Shown piece after piece: positions 26,486-34,750 of a stretch of 38,629 nt of DNA. Numbering within the stretch: position 1 is the stretch's first letter; each line of letters opens with the position of its first letter. The position numbers and the translations under genes are program-made. Under the pieces are notes generated by a model, which was not told where the DNA came from, ran no database searches, and saw only the letters and a program-made list of their open reading frames with translations. Source of the DNA: Clostridiales bacterium (GTDB lineage: Bacteria; Bacillota; Clostridia; Christensenellales; Pumilibacteraceae); contig JAFLVF010000008.1 of assembly GCA_022508425.1 (NCBI GenBank), positions 1 to 38,629 of the forward strand, written 5' to 3'.

Positions 26486-28129
26486 TTGAACGGAATACGC
26501 CGAATATTTCATAGATCGGTACTGCACACGCTGTGGTACGGGCTGATTACAGGCGCGGTAACGGGAATAATCGTTGCGCTCTTTTCCGTTTGCGGACGAA
26601 TTGTTATCGACTTTTCGTTCTCGTTCCGCTATCTCGCCGGCAACGGAGCGCTGGTTGTCGTGTGCGTACTTATACTCGCAATATTATGTTGTTTCTCGGT
26701 CGCAGTAATCCAAACGCTCGTGCCGAGCTCTAAGGGCGGCGGCATACCTCTCGCCGAGGGCATGGCGCGCGGCATGCTTCGCATCAAGTGGCTGTCGACG
26801 GCCGCCGCGCTCGTTGCGGGGAGCTTGTTGTCATTCTTGAGCGGCCTGCCGCTGGGCGGCGAGGGTCCGTCCGTATGCTTGGGCGCAGTCGCCGGCGACG
26901 GCGTCGGCGACGTAGCGAAAAAACCGACCGCCGTCAAAAGATATCTGATAACGGGCGGCGCGAGCGCAGGCCTTGCCGCCGCATTCAATGCGCCGCTTAT
27001 GGGGCTTTGCTTTGCATTCGAAGAGACGCACAGGCGTTTCTCGGCACACATACTCGCCGCCGCATTCTCGGCGGTGATTGCGGCCGTCGCGGTTTCGCAA
27101 GGGATATTGTACGGCTTTGGGCAAAACCCGTATCTCTCGTCGCTCGGCATAGGCGCGGGCCGGGTCGCGCTCGGATTTTTGAAACTGTCGCCGATAGTCG
27201 GGATAGATATACTCAAATTATGCGGCATAGCGTTGCTTCTAGGCATAATCTGCGCGGGCTTAGCCGTGGGCTTCAACAGGCTTATCGGGCTGCTTTCCGT
27301 ACTGCTCGGCAAAATCAAACTGCCCTTTTTGCGACTGCTTCCTGCGTTTATTACGGCGGCGATATTCGGGCTGATAATAGCGGAAACGCGCGGCCCGGGC
27401 GAAACGGCGCTACACCATATCAATATAAATACGGCGACATACATATTGTTCGCAATACTCGTCATGCGAATGGTCGCGACCGCTGTTTGCAGCGGCGCGG
27501 GCGCGACAGGCGGATTGTTTATCCCCATGATAGCCATCGGCGGACTGATCGGCACAATCGCCGCAAAAGCCTGCGTCGCAAGCGGGCTGACAGCCGACTA
27601 CGCGCCAAACATAATTATGTTGTGCGTCGGCGCCTTCTTCGCGGCGAGCGTGCGCGCGCCCATAACGGCTATCGTAATGACTATGGAGCTGACGGGCAGC
27701 TTTTACAACCTGTTGCCGTGCGTAATATCCGTCGCCACCGCGGCGATAATCACAGATCTTACGCGCACACAACCACTCTATGAAAAAGCACTCTATAACC
27801 TAATGGAAACGTTGCCCACATCGACTAATGCTCGCGACATGACGGTATGCGGCAAAATCCCCGAGCTGTCGCAAATAGCGTTCTGCCGCATACGCGACGT
27901 CATGTGGCCGTACAACTCGTTGGTCATCTCTCTCGTCCGAAACGGCGTCAGCCTCGTCCCCGACGGCGAAACAATTCTGCTCCCCGATGACAAAATAACA
28001 ATACGCGCGGAAAACGTCGATCCCGATTATTTCCTCACCCGTCTCGAGCAGTGCATGACAATCGACGATCCGCCGCCGCACGAACAAGCCGAAAGCGGAT
28101 ACTTCGCCAACGCGCGCAACAAAGAGTAG
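26486..28129 (+). CDS. ClC-family chloride/proton antiporter with C-terminal RCK-type domain
   Basis: A 547-residue ClC protein with about ten or more membrane segments between residues 15 and 440. The selectivity motifs are visible: SKGGGIPLAEG (82-92), LGGEGP with the gating glutamate at E126, and GATGGLFIP (339-347). FEETHRRF near 178-185 keeps the glutamate pair equivalent to the proton glutamate of E. coli ClC, favouring exchange over channel activity. Residues about 450-530 form a TrkA_C/RCK_C-like regulatory domain. The start is TTG at 26486 with AGTAGGA just upstream; no in-frame ATG occurs before residue 93, well inside the membrane region. It lies 40 nt after the LtaS-like gene. It lacks the fluoride riboswitch found with some fluoride-specific ClCs. 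Confidence 0.93.
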   Translation: MNGIRRIFHRSVLHTLWYGLITGAVTGIIVALFSVCGRIVIDFSFSFRYLAGNGALVVVCVLILAILCCFSVAVIQTLVPSSKGGGIPLAEGMARGMLRIKWLSTAAALVAGSLLSFLSGLPLGGEGPSVCLGAVAGDGVGDVAKKPTAVKRYLITGGASAGLAAAFNAPLMGLCFAFEETHRRFSAHILAAAFSAVIAAVAVSQGILYGFGQNPYLSSLGIGAGRVALGFLKLSPIVGIDILKLCGIALLLGIICAGLAVGFNRLIGLLSVLLGKIKLPFLRLLPAFITAAIFGLIIAETRGPGETALHHININTATYILFAILVMRMVATAVCSGAGATGGLFIPMIAIGGLIGTIAAKACVASGLTADYAPNIIMLCVGAFFAASVRAPITAIVMTMELTGSFYNLLPCVISVATAAIITDLTRTQPLYEKALYNLMETLPTSTNARDMTVCGKIPELSQIAFCRIRDVMWPYNSLVISLVRNGVSLVPDGETILLPDDKITIRAENVDPDYFLTRLEQCMTIDDPPPHEQAESGYFANARNKE

Positions 28130-28154
28130 ATTTTCTCAACCGAATTATCAAACG

Positions 28155-28224
28155 AAAAAAGAGCCGCAACTTAGCAGTAAGTGCCGGGCTCCAATCGCCC
28201 GGGGTTCTTGCTAAGTACGACTCT
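28155..28224 (-). ncRNA. Candidate stand-alone structured small RNA (about 70 nt)
   Basis: Starting 7 nt after a perfect -10 box, the minus strand encodes a 16-bp outer stem with one bulged U (AGAGUCGU...GCGGCUCU, continuing ACUUAGCA/UGCUAAGU), an internal loop AGAACC/CACUUAC, and an inner CCGGGC/GCCCGG stem with a GAUUGGA loop. The stem ends directly in TTTTTT (28160-28155), so the structure is also an intrinsic terminator. No ORF fits in it. It lies between the convergent clc and gpmI genes. I cannot assign it to a known RNA family. Confidence 0.68.
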
Positions 28225-28230
28225 AATGTT

Positions 28231-28259
28231 ATTATACGCCGGTATAACGAGATTGTCAA
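28231..28259 (-). promoter_or_regulatory. Perfect-consensus promoter of the small RNA
   Basis: TTGACA (28259-28254), exactly 17 bp, TATAAT (28236-28231). The only thing downstream on this strand is the 70-nt hairpin RNA before the 3' end of the convergent clc gene. Confidence 0.85.
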
Positions 28260-28297
28260 CCCCATTACCGCAAGAAATTTCGCAAAATCAAACAAGC

Positions 28298-28337
28298 AAA
28301 AAAGCTCGACAGCAATTCAATTGCAATCGAGCTTTTT
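28298..28337 (-). terminator. Rho-independent terminator of gpmI (possibly bidirectional)
   Basis: AAAGCTCGA/TCGAGCTTT with an inner GCAAT/ATTGC stem is flanked by A and T runs on both sides. It follows the gpmI stop by about 16 nt. Confidence 0.85.
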
Positions 28338-28352
28338 AAGTCTTTATTGATA

Positions 28353-29864
28353 TTAGTCTATAATGCTCTCGCCCGTCATCTCTTTGGGCTTTTCTACGCC
28401 CATGACGTCGAGCAAGGTGGGCGCTACGTCGCACAGAGCTTTGCCCGATTTCAGAGTTTTTCCGATATACTTGTCACCCGCAACGACGAATGGAACGAGA
28501 TTGGTCGTATGCGAGGTGCAGGGCGAGCCGCCGTCAAACTTCATTACCTCGGCGTTGCCGTGGTCGGCCGTGACTATCGCCGTGCCGCCCGTCGCCCACA
28601 CCGCTTCGACGACCTTCTTCAAGCACGCGTCGACGGCTTCCACCGCCTTGACCGCCGCTTGCATCACGCCGGTGTGACCTACCATATCGCAGTTGGCAAA
28701 GTTGAGTATTAGCACGTCCTGCCCGTTATTGATGCACTCCACCGCCTTGTCGGCTACCTCGTACGCGCTCATCTCGGGTTTGAGGTCGTACGTCGCGACC
28801 TTGGGGCTGGGAACGAGCACGCGCGTCTCGTTGTCGTTGGGCTTTTCCACACCGCCATTGAAGAAGAATGTGACGTGCGCGTACTTCTCGGTCTCGGCCA
28901 CGCGCGCTTGCTTGTAACCTTTTGCCGCGAGGTACTCTCCGAGCGTGTTGTTGAGATGTCTGGGCGGGAACGCCGTTTCGATATTGTTAAGCGTGACGTC
29001 GTATTGAGTCATGCCCACGTAGTAAATCTTTTTGTATCCGCCCGTGCGCTCGAAGCAGTCGAACTCGGGCTCGGTGATAGCACGCGAAATCTGGCGCGCG
29101 CGGTCGGCACGGAAGTTGTAGAAAATCAACGCGTCGCCTTCGTTCACGCCCTTGTATTCGCCTACGACGATGGGCTCGATAAACTCGTCCATGGTGCCTG
29201 CGGCATAGCTGGCGGCAACGCCGCTGTCCGCGGTAGAGAAATGCTTGCCCTGCGCAGCGAACACCGCGTTATATCCGCGCGCAACACGCTCCCAGCGGTT
29301 GTCGCGGTCCATGTAGTAATATCTGCCGACTACCGTCGAGATTACTCCGACGCCTATCTCGTCGATTTTGTCCTGAAGCTCCTTGATAAAGCCTCTGCCC
29401 GAATCGGGCGGAACGTCGCGGCCGTCCGTAATGCAGTGCACGCAAACCTTTTTCAGCCCGCTCTTCTTGGCGAGCGAGAGCAATGCGTACAAATGCGTGT
29501 TCATGCTGTGCACGCCGCCGTTGGACAGCAGGCCGACGAGATGGAGTGTGGAATCGTTTTTGACCGCTTGATTGATCGCGCCTTTGAAGGCGGAGTTGTC
29601 GTTAAACGACCCGTCTTTGATCGCGTCGTCGATCGTCGTAATATCCTGATACACGACGCGGCCGGCGCCGAGGTTGAGATGTCCCACCTCGCTGTTGCCC
29701 ATTTGTCCTTCGGGCAGTCCTACGGCGTACCCCGAAGCGTTGATAAGCGTGTTCGGATACTTTGCCATGAGCGCGTCCAAAAACGGCGTATTGGCTTTCT
29801 TGATAGCGTTGCCGTATTCGTTGTCGTTATGCCCGAACCCGTCGAGAATAATCAGTGCATTCAT
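28353..29864 (-). CDS. gpmI: 2,3-bisphosphoglycerate-independent phosphoglycerate mutase
   Basis: This 503-residue metalloenzyme interconverts 3- and 2-phosphoglycerate in glycolysis. It begins MNALIILDGFG with metal ligand D8 and has the phospho-accepting serine S58 in QMGNSEVGH. The transferase half carries GRYYYMDRDNRWER, and the C-terminal part has ADHGNAE for the second metal site. The length is normal. I chose the ATG at 29864 because GGAGG lies 8 nt upstream; a longer in-frame reading to 29927 has no SD. It follows tpiA by 91 nt and is probably in the same transcript, although the gap contains two hairpins. Confidence 0.97.
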   Translation of the reverse strand: MNALIILDGFGHNDNEYGNAIKKANTPFLDALMAKYPNTLINASGYAVGLPEGQMGNSEVGHLNLGAGRVVYQDITTIDDAIKDGSFNDNSAFKGAINQAVKNDSTLHLVGLLSNGGVHSMNTHLYALLSLAKKSGLKKVCVHCITDGRDVPPDSGRGFIKELQDKIDEIGVGVISTVVGRYYYMDRDNRWERVARGYNAVFAAQGKHFSTADSGVAASYAAGTMDEFIEPIVVGEYKGVNEGDALIFYNFRADRARQISRAITEPEFDCFERTGGYKKIYYVGMTQYDVTLNNIETAFPPRHLNNTLGEYLAAKGYKQARVAETEKYAHVTFFFNGGVEKPNDNETRVLVPSPKVATYDLKPEMSAYEVADKAVECINNGQDVLILNFANCDMVGHTGVMQAAVKAVEAVDACLKKVVEAVWATGGTAIVTADHGNAEVMKFDGGSPCTSHTTNLVPFVVAGDKYIGKTLKSGKALCDVAPTLLDVMGVEKPKEMTGESIID

Positions 29865-29879
29865 TATATATCCTCCGTA

Positions 29880-29936
29880 GGGCGCGTCGTGCGCCCGTCG
29901 TTCTTCTATCGTAATTCTATGCCGCATGTCCTGCGG
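29880..29936 (-). other. Two hairpins in the tpiA-gpmI gap
   Basis: CCGCA/TGCGG (29936-29932 with 29926-29922) and GGGCGC/GCGCCC (29896-29891 with 29885-29880) lie in the 91-nt gap, the second a few bases before the gpmI SD. They have no T run, so they are not terminators; they may affect mRNA processing or translation. Confidence 0.4.
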
Positions 29937-29955
29937 TCATGATAATGATAATTAC

Positions 29956-30708
29956 TTACTTTGCCGCCGCCACGACTATCGAGAAATCCTCGGCCTTAAG
30001 GCTGGCGCCGCCGATCAGTCCGCCGTCGATCTCGGGTTGAGCCATCAACCCAGCGGCGTTCTTGGCGTTCATGCTTCCGCCGTACTGAATGCGGATAGCG
30101 TCGGCAACCGTTTTGCCGTACAGCTCTTCGACAACCGAGCGGATATATCCTATGGTCTCGTTGGCCTGCTCGTCCGTCGCCGTCTTGCCGGTGCCTATCG
30201 CCCAAACCGGCTCGTACGCAATGACGACGTCCTTAGCCGCGCCAGCGTCAATGCCATCGAACGCGCCGACGACCTGCGTCTTGCATACTGTTTCGGTCTT
30301 GCCGCCCTCGCGCTCGTCAAGCGTCTCGCCCACGCACACGATGGGCTTGAATCCGCACTTAATAGCCTGAACGAGCCGCGCGTTGACCGATTTGTCGGTC
30401 TCGCCGAAATATGCGCGGCGCTCGCTGTGTCCGATGATGACGTATTCGGCGCCCGCTTCTTTGAGCATAGCCGCGCTTATCTCGCCCGTAAATGCACCGC
30501 TGTCCGCCCAAGCGATATTCTGCGCACCCACCTTGACGTTGGAGCCCTTAGTAAGCTCCGCGGCAAGGGCGATATCTGTAAACGGAACGCAAATTACAAC
30601 GTCGCACTTTGCGTCCTTGACCTTGGGAAGAAGCTCTTTTACGAGCTCGCGGCACTCCGCCGCGTTCTTGTTCATCTTCCAATTGCCTGCAATGATAGGT
30701 TTTCTCAT
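29956..30708 (-). CDS. tpiA: Triose-phosphate isomerase
   Basis: A 250-residue TIM barrel that interconverts dihydroxyacetone phosphate and glyceraldehyde 3-phosphate. The catalytic residues are K11 in AGNWKMN, H94 in IIGHSERR and E166 in AYEPVWAIGTG; the flexible loop follows, and the phosphate site is QYGGSMN and GLIGGASL near the end. AGGAGG lies 8 nt before the ATG at 30708. It is followed by gpmI. gap and pgk, often next to these genes in Clostridia, are not in the window; upstream is rlmB with a 62-nt gap that shows no convincing promoter, so read-through is likely. Confidence 0.98.
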   Translation of the reverse strand: MRKPIIAGNWKMNKNAAECRELVKELLPKVKDAKCDVVICVPFTDIALAAELTKGSNVKVGAQNIAWADSGAFTGEISAAMLKEAGAEYVIIGHSERRAYFGETDKSVNARLVQAIKCGFKPIVCVGETLDEREGGKTETVCKTQVVGAFDGIDAGAAKDVVIAYEPVWAIGTGKTATDEQANETIGYIRSVVEELYGKTVADAIRIQYGGSMNAKNAAGLMAQPEIDGGLIGGASLKAEDFSIVVAAAK

Positions 30709-30770
30709 TTCAAAGCCTCCTATACTTTGGCTTATTTTACTTCTATAACTCTTTTATATCTTACCGTCGG

Positions 30771-31568
30771 CTATTTCTCAGAGTCGCATTGGAGTTTTGC
30801 ATAAATACCGACAGCCGCCGCGACCGACGCGTTGAGCGATTGTATATGCCCGCGCATGGGCAACGACAACACGCCGTCGCACAGCTCGCGCGTGAGCTTG
30901 GATACGCCCTTGCCCTCCGCGCCGACTACGAGCGCGACCGCGCCCGATAGATTCTCTTTGTAAATGTCCTTGCCGTCCATATCGAGGGCGTACACCCACA
31001 CGTTTTGCTCTTTGAGCTTTCTTACGGCGTCGTTTATATTGACTACGCGCACGACCTTGACGTATTCGGTCGCGCCTTCGGCGACCTTGACTACCGTATC
31101 GTTTACCGGTACTTGCCTGTTCTTGCCGATGACAACTCCGTGCACACCCGCACACTCGCATGTGCGCAAAATACTGCCGAGGTTGTGCGGATCCTCTATC
31201 CCGTCGAGCACAACAACGAACGGTGGCTCGTTCAGATTATTGCAATGTGCGAAAATGTCGTCGAGCGAAGAATATTCGAAATCCGTCGCATAACCGATAC
31301 AGCCTTGATGATTGCCTTCGGCCGCCTTGTCGAGCGCGGCGCGGTCTTTCAGCTTGACCGGGATGCCGTAGCGCCTCGCAAGATCGAATATCTCTCCGAC
31401 GCGGTTGTCGTGCGCGCCGCCCGACAGTATATCGATGCGGTTGAAGCCGCCACCCGATCTCAACCGTTCGAGGACGGCGTTTTTTCCGTAAATTTTAATG
31501 ATCAGCCCTTCTTGATATTCTTGAAAAGTTCGTCCCGCATTTTCTTGACCTCGTCGGGCTTGCCGCAC
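30771..31568 (-). CDS. rlmB: TrmH/SpoU-family 23S rRNA 2'-O-methyltransferase (RlmB-like), start uncertain
   Basis: A SpoU-class RNA ribose methyltransferase with a trefoil-knot SAM site: DPHNLGSILRTCE (motif 1), ALVVGAEGKGVS (motif 2), LPMRGHIQSLNASVAAAVGIY (motif 3). The N-terminal substrate domain begins IYGKNAVLERL. RlmB methylates G2251 in 23S rRNA in E. coli. The family normally starts right before IYGKN, but no ATG, GTG or TTG is present there. The given start is a GTG at 31568 with GAGGG 9 nt upstream, inside the 3' end of thyX; other possibilities are CTG (31505), ATC (31502) or ATT (31499), the last with AAGGG at good spacing. The mrnC-thyX-rlmB order is typical for Clostridia. Confidence 0.88.
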   Translation of the reverse strand: MRQARRGQENAGRTFQEYQEGLIIKIYGKNAVLERLRSGGGFNRIDILSGGAHDNRVGEIFDLARRYGIPVKLKDRAALDKAAEGNHQGCIGYATDFEYSSLDDIFAHCNNLNEPPFVVVLDGIEDPHNLGSILRTCECAGVHGVVIGKNRQVPVNDTVVKVAEGATEYVKVVRVVNINDAVRKLKEQNVWVYALDMDGKDIYKENLSGAVALVVGAEGKGVSKLTRELCDGVLSLPMRGHIQSLNASVAAAVGIYAKLQCDSEK

Positions 31569-32236
31569 GATTTATTGCCCTCGGGACATGCGCCGTGCAA
31601 GCACGCGGGCCCGCAGTCGCGGAAGAGATTGGGCGCAACCTTGATAACCTCGCCGAACATCAGCCAGGCAACGGCGCGTATCTCCCACTGCGCGCGGTTA
31701 CAGCACCTAAGCTCGAAGAAGTGCATTAGCTCCCGCGCGTTCATGGTGACAATCATCTTGGTCTCGCAGGCGTTGGGAAGGATAAAGCGTGCGTCCTCGT
31801 TGGACTTCTCCCCTCTGCCGAGCGCGCTCTGCCAATCCCTGTACCAATCCATAATGGTATCCATCTGGCCGAGGAATCGCGCAACCGCCGCGCCGCCCAA
31901 TTCCTCTATCGCGGGCGGAACTACGAAGTTGAAGCTGTCCTCCGACACATAACGCTGTGACCGCACCGAGAACGACGCGATGCGGTGGCGCGTAATCTGC
32001 GCGAGGAATGCGCGCGACACGCCCTCTATCGAGAATGTGAACGACGCATGCTCGATGGGCGACAAATGCCCCATGTCGGTCAGCTTGGATATAAACGCCG
32101 AGTTGTCCTTCTCCATGATGTGCTCGGTAAGCTCCGGTAATTCTCTATCCGAGTAGCACAGCTTGGCGGCAAGCGCGACCGTCGCTTCGGGGTCGGCTGT
32201 ATAGCGTATGAGATTGACCTTGGGTGTTACCTTCAT
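31502..32236 (-). CDS. thyX: Flavin-dependent thymidylate synthase
   Basis: ThyX makes dTMP from dUMP with FAD and methylenetetrahydrofolate. The RHRx7S signature is seen at R83-H84-R85 to S93, with surrounding HLSPIEHASFTF and a later RCCNRAQWEIR. The C-terminus has a Cys-rich GPACLHGACPEGNKSC segment, as in other clostridial ThyX proteins; its role is not established. The ATG at 32236 overlaps the mrnC stop by one base (TAATG) and has AAAGGA 9 nt upstream. The end overlaps the proposed rlmB start. Confidence 0.97.
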   Translation of the reverse strand: MKVTPKVNLIRYTADPEATVALAAKLCYSDRELPELTEHIMEKDNSAFISKLTDMGHLSPIEHASFTFSIEGVSRAFLAQITRHRIASFSVRSQRYVSEDSFNFVVPPAIEELGGAAVARFLGQMDTIMDWYRDWQSALGRGEKSNEDARFILPNACETKMIVTMNARELMHFFELRCCNRAQWEIRAVAWLMFGEVIKVAPNLFRDCGPACLHGACPEGNKSCGKPDEVKKMRDELFKNIKKG

Positions 32237-32640
32237 TATGTATTTCCTTTACAATTATTGCTATCTACAATGTCGACGCACATCGACAGAATTTCGTCGC
32301 GCCGCTCGGCGTCACCTTTTAATTCCAAGTACCCTATCACCGCTTCGAGCGCGGTCGCCTTGTGGTATTCGGAAAGGGACGCGGCTTTTGTCCGCGAATG
32401 CAGGTGTGCGTTTTTCGCCCGACGCGCTATCTCGCTCTCTTCTTGAGTAAAGACGCCCCTAATCGCCAGCTCGTCAAACACCGCCGCTTGAGAGGTGGCA
32501 TTGACGTAGCGCGACGAAGCGATGTGGAGAGTGGCGCCGCCGCGGGAGACAATCAGCTTGCGAACGAACAACGACATTGCCGCGTCGCCTATGAACGCAA
32601 GCGCCGTCGGCGTTTGCAACTGAACGTCTGTTTTTTCCAC
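32236..32640 (-). CDS. mrnC: Mini-ribonuclease III
   Basis: This 134-residue protein is a single RNase III catalytic domain without an RNA-binding domain; in Bacillus it matures 23S rRNA ends. LAFIGDAAMSLFVR holds the metal ligand D19, ARRAKNA the conserved basic patch, and SEYHKATALEAVIGYLEL the second acidic cluster with E98. The start is GTG at 32640. The -10 box ends 6 nt upstream and no SD is present, so the mRNA is predicted to begin at or next to the start codon. A TTG at codon 8 is a poor alternative because it lies too close to the catalytic domain. thyX and rlmB follow. Confidence 0.93.
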   Translation of the reverse strand: MEKTDVQLQTPTALAFIGDAAMSLFVRKLIVSRGGATLHIASSRYVNATSQAAVFDELAIRGVFTQEESEIARRAKNAHLHSRTKAASLSEYHKATALEAVIGYLELKGDAERRDEILSMCVDIVDSNNCKGNT

Positions 32641-32646
32641 ACTTCA

Positions 32647-32675
32647 ATTATATACGCATCGAAAAAATAAGTCAA
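32647..32675 (-). promoter_or_regulatory. Promoter of the mrnC-thyX-rlmB operon
   Basis: TTGACT (32675-32670), 17 bp, TATAAT (32652-32647). The +1 predicted 7 nt downstream falls on the GTG start of mrnC. Confidence 0.85.
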
Positions 32676-32702
32676 CAATTTTCAAGCCCTATGACACATC
32701 AA

Positions 32703-32748
32703 AACAACAAAAATACGGCCGTCGAACGTGTCGTCGACGACCGTATTT
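32703..32748 (-). terminator. Rho-independent terminator of the zinc-ribbon protein gene
   Basis: A 15-bp stem with one mismatch (32748-32734 with 32725-32711, ATACGG...CCGTAT) and an 8-nt loop is followed by TTTTTGTTGTTTT on the minus strand. Confidence 0.85.
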
Positions 32749-32766
32749 GTTGTTGAAATTTTACCG

Positions 32767-34674
32767 TTATGCCGCGGCTTCTTCGGCAGGCTTCTCCTCG
32801 GTCTTGGCCGCAGGAGCTTTGCCTTCCGGCTTGAACACCGCCGAGAAGATCATGGCTACAAGCACGAGGATAGCCGACACGTACGCTTGTGCGCGGACTG
32901 CGAATGCGCCGGTCGCTTTGATCTCGGAGGCACCGGGTACCGTACCTTGCGACGCCTTGTCGACCGCTTTGCCGAGGCCCTTGATGATTGCGGGCGAGCC
33001 GGCAAGCGTGAAGATGATGGAGATAAAGGCGAACACAATGCCGGTGATAAGCGCGCGAGTGCCGTAAGCGTCTTTTACCGTCGTACCGTTCTTCTTGGTG
33101 ACGATGCCGATCGCGTTGTAGCGGAGTCTGCGCGCAACACCGACGCCCATCGTCCAGATCATGATCATGAACAATATGGAGATGATCATTCCGGAGAGCA
33201 TCAGGCCGACGCCTGCGATAGTGTCGTTGGCAAGGCCGCTGACCGCGCCTTCCGCGTCGCCGCCGATAGCGCCGTCAACCGCGTTACCGAAACCGTTGAA
33301 TATAGCCTGAAGTCCTTTGAACATTGCCCAGCCGAGCGGGCCGTATTCGGTGAACGTGTACTCTTTTGTAAGAATCTCGGTGGTTGTCTTGAAGGAGATG
33401 AAGTCTGTGCAAAGTATGAAGAATCCGATGACAACAAGTACGCCGATGACTGCATTCTTGATTATGGTAAGCGGTTTGTGTACGCCGTTGACAAGTGCGT
33501 TGACAGAGCCGCACACGAGGCCGATGATTGCGCAAGCGAGCATGAGACCGAATGCGCCGCCGCCGACGTGCAAGCCGGACGACATGCTCTCAAGAGCGAT
33601 ACATGCCGCCATGCAGACCATGGCCGTTGCGATGATCTTGAAGAACGCGTTGTCGGCAGGCTCTTTCTTGACCGTTCTGATGATAGCCTTGACAAGGTAC
33701 ACAATCGCGATGATTGCAAGGACAATGCGAATGATAGCGGTGATGAGCGTCACTACAACCGAGGACATAAGGCTCATAACGGCTTGCATCATTTCTTCGC
33801 CCTTGTCGGCGGCTTCATGCGCCGCGTCGCTTACGGTGCCCGATACGTCGCCTAAGTCGGAGGAGCCGCTTGCTTCGAGGCTGCCGGAAATCTGGTCGGC
33901 CGTCTCCATCAACTCAAGGATGAGGCTCTTGATCTCGAGCGTCTTGTACTTGAACCAGTTGACACCCTTGTATGCCTTGTTGTACGCTTTCTTGAGTTCG
34001 GCCAACATTTCTTTCTTGGCCTTCTCCCAAGTGGCTTTGTCTTTGACATCGCTGTATTTCTTTTCGTACTTTTCCATTATCGCCATGTAAGCTTCGAGAT
34101 AAGCCTTATCCGCTTCGGCGATTTTCTCGTCCATGGTATCCATTTCGTCCGCAATCGTTTCTTCATCGCCAAAAACGCTGAATATGGCGCTTACGGCGTT
34201 GAATATCGACTGGTTTACTTCGATATACTCTACGCGAACGGGCTTGGTATCGATTTCGCCGTCTTCTGCCGCCATCATGGCGTCGGTATATTCGAAGAAT
34301 TCGGTACCGAGTCTGCCGTTTACATCATCGTACAAAGTGTACTTAACGGGCGCGAACAATGACACAAGCGCTATGACAAGCGCCATGACCGCGGTTAGCA
34401 CGTTGGCGATAAGGTGGTGCTTCTTCTCAAACGCCATGGTCTTGTCCTTGACGTTCACCACTTTACCGACGAGTTTGTTCTTGGGTTCTTTCTTGGGGGC
34501 GGGCGTCTCTTCCGCGGCGGCTACGGGAACTTCCTCCGTAGCGGCTTCGGGCTCAACTCCGGCCTCCTCGGGAACAACCGCCGGTTGTTCGTCGGCGACG
34601 AGCTCTGCTCCGCACTCCGAACAGAACTTCTGTCCGTCGTCGTTTTCAGCGCCGCACTTGTTGCACTTTAACAT
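32767..34674 (-). CDS. Zinc-ribbon multi-pass membrane protein of unknown function (635 aa)
   Basis: The N-terminus is a zinc ribbon with C4-x2-C7 and C18-x2-C21. A Pro/Glu/Ala-rich linker (about 25-65) leads to a first membrane segment near 88-110. A charged, Lys/Glu-rich helical region follows (about 115-320), probably outside the membrane and possibly coiled coil. About seven more hydrophobic segments lie between 320 and 615, and the tail is acidic and Ala-rich. I do not recognise a family beyond the zinc ribbon. Start 34674 was chosen for its AGGAGAGG SD. It is monocistronic, with its own promoter and a strong terminator. Zinc ribbons of this kind are common on Firmicutes membrane proteins of unknown role. 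Confidence 0.75.
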   Translation of the reverse strand: MLKCNKCGAENDDGQKFCSECGAELVADEQPAVVPEEAGVEPEAATEEVPVAAAEETPAPKKEPKNKLVGKVVNVKDKTMAFEKKHHLIANVLTAVMALVIALVSLFAPVKYTLYDDVNGRLGTEFFEYTDAMMAAEDGEIDTKPVRVEYIEVNQSIFNAVSAIFSVFGDEETIADEMDTMDEKIAEADKAYLEAYMAIMEKYEKKYSDVKDKATWEKAKKEMLAELKKAYNKAYKGVNWFKYKTLEIKSLILELMETADQISGSLEASGSSDLGDVSGTVSDAAHEAADKGEEMMQAVMSLMSSVVVTLITAIIRIVLAIIAIVYLVKAIIRTVKKEPADNAFFKIIATAMVCMAACIALESMSSGLHVGGGAFGLMLACAIIGLVCGSVNALVNGVHKPLTIIKNAVIGVLVVIGFFILCTDFISFKTTTEILTKEYTFTEYGPLGWAMFKGLQAIFNGFGNAVDGAIGGDAEGAVSGLANDTIAGVGLMLSGMIISILFMIMIWTMGVGVARRLRYNAIGIVTKKNGTTVKDAYGTRALITGIVFAFISIIFTLAGSPAIIKGLGKAVDKASQGTVPGASEIKATGAFAVRAQAYVSAILVLVAMIFSAVFKPEGKAPAAKTEEKPAEEAAA

Positions 34675-34750
34675 TACTTCCTCTCCTTTTTTTGTATAAT
34701 TACACTTTTTTATGTACGCAAAAAACACGTATACAACAAAGTATATGATA

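Noticed and set aside
26455..26490. A tiny ORF (11 codons) ending at the clc start, possible leader peptide
   Set aside because: It has no SD or attenuator structure and overlaps the TTG start by chance; the length and context give no support.
28155..28224. The 70-nt hairpin as only a terminator of the clc operon
   Set aside because: The T run lies on the minus-strand side, so the hairpin cannot terminate plus-strand clc transcription well, and it has its own promoter on the minus strand.
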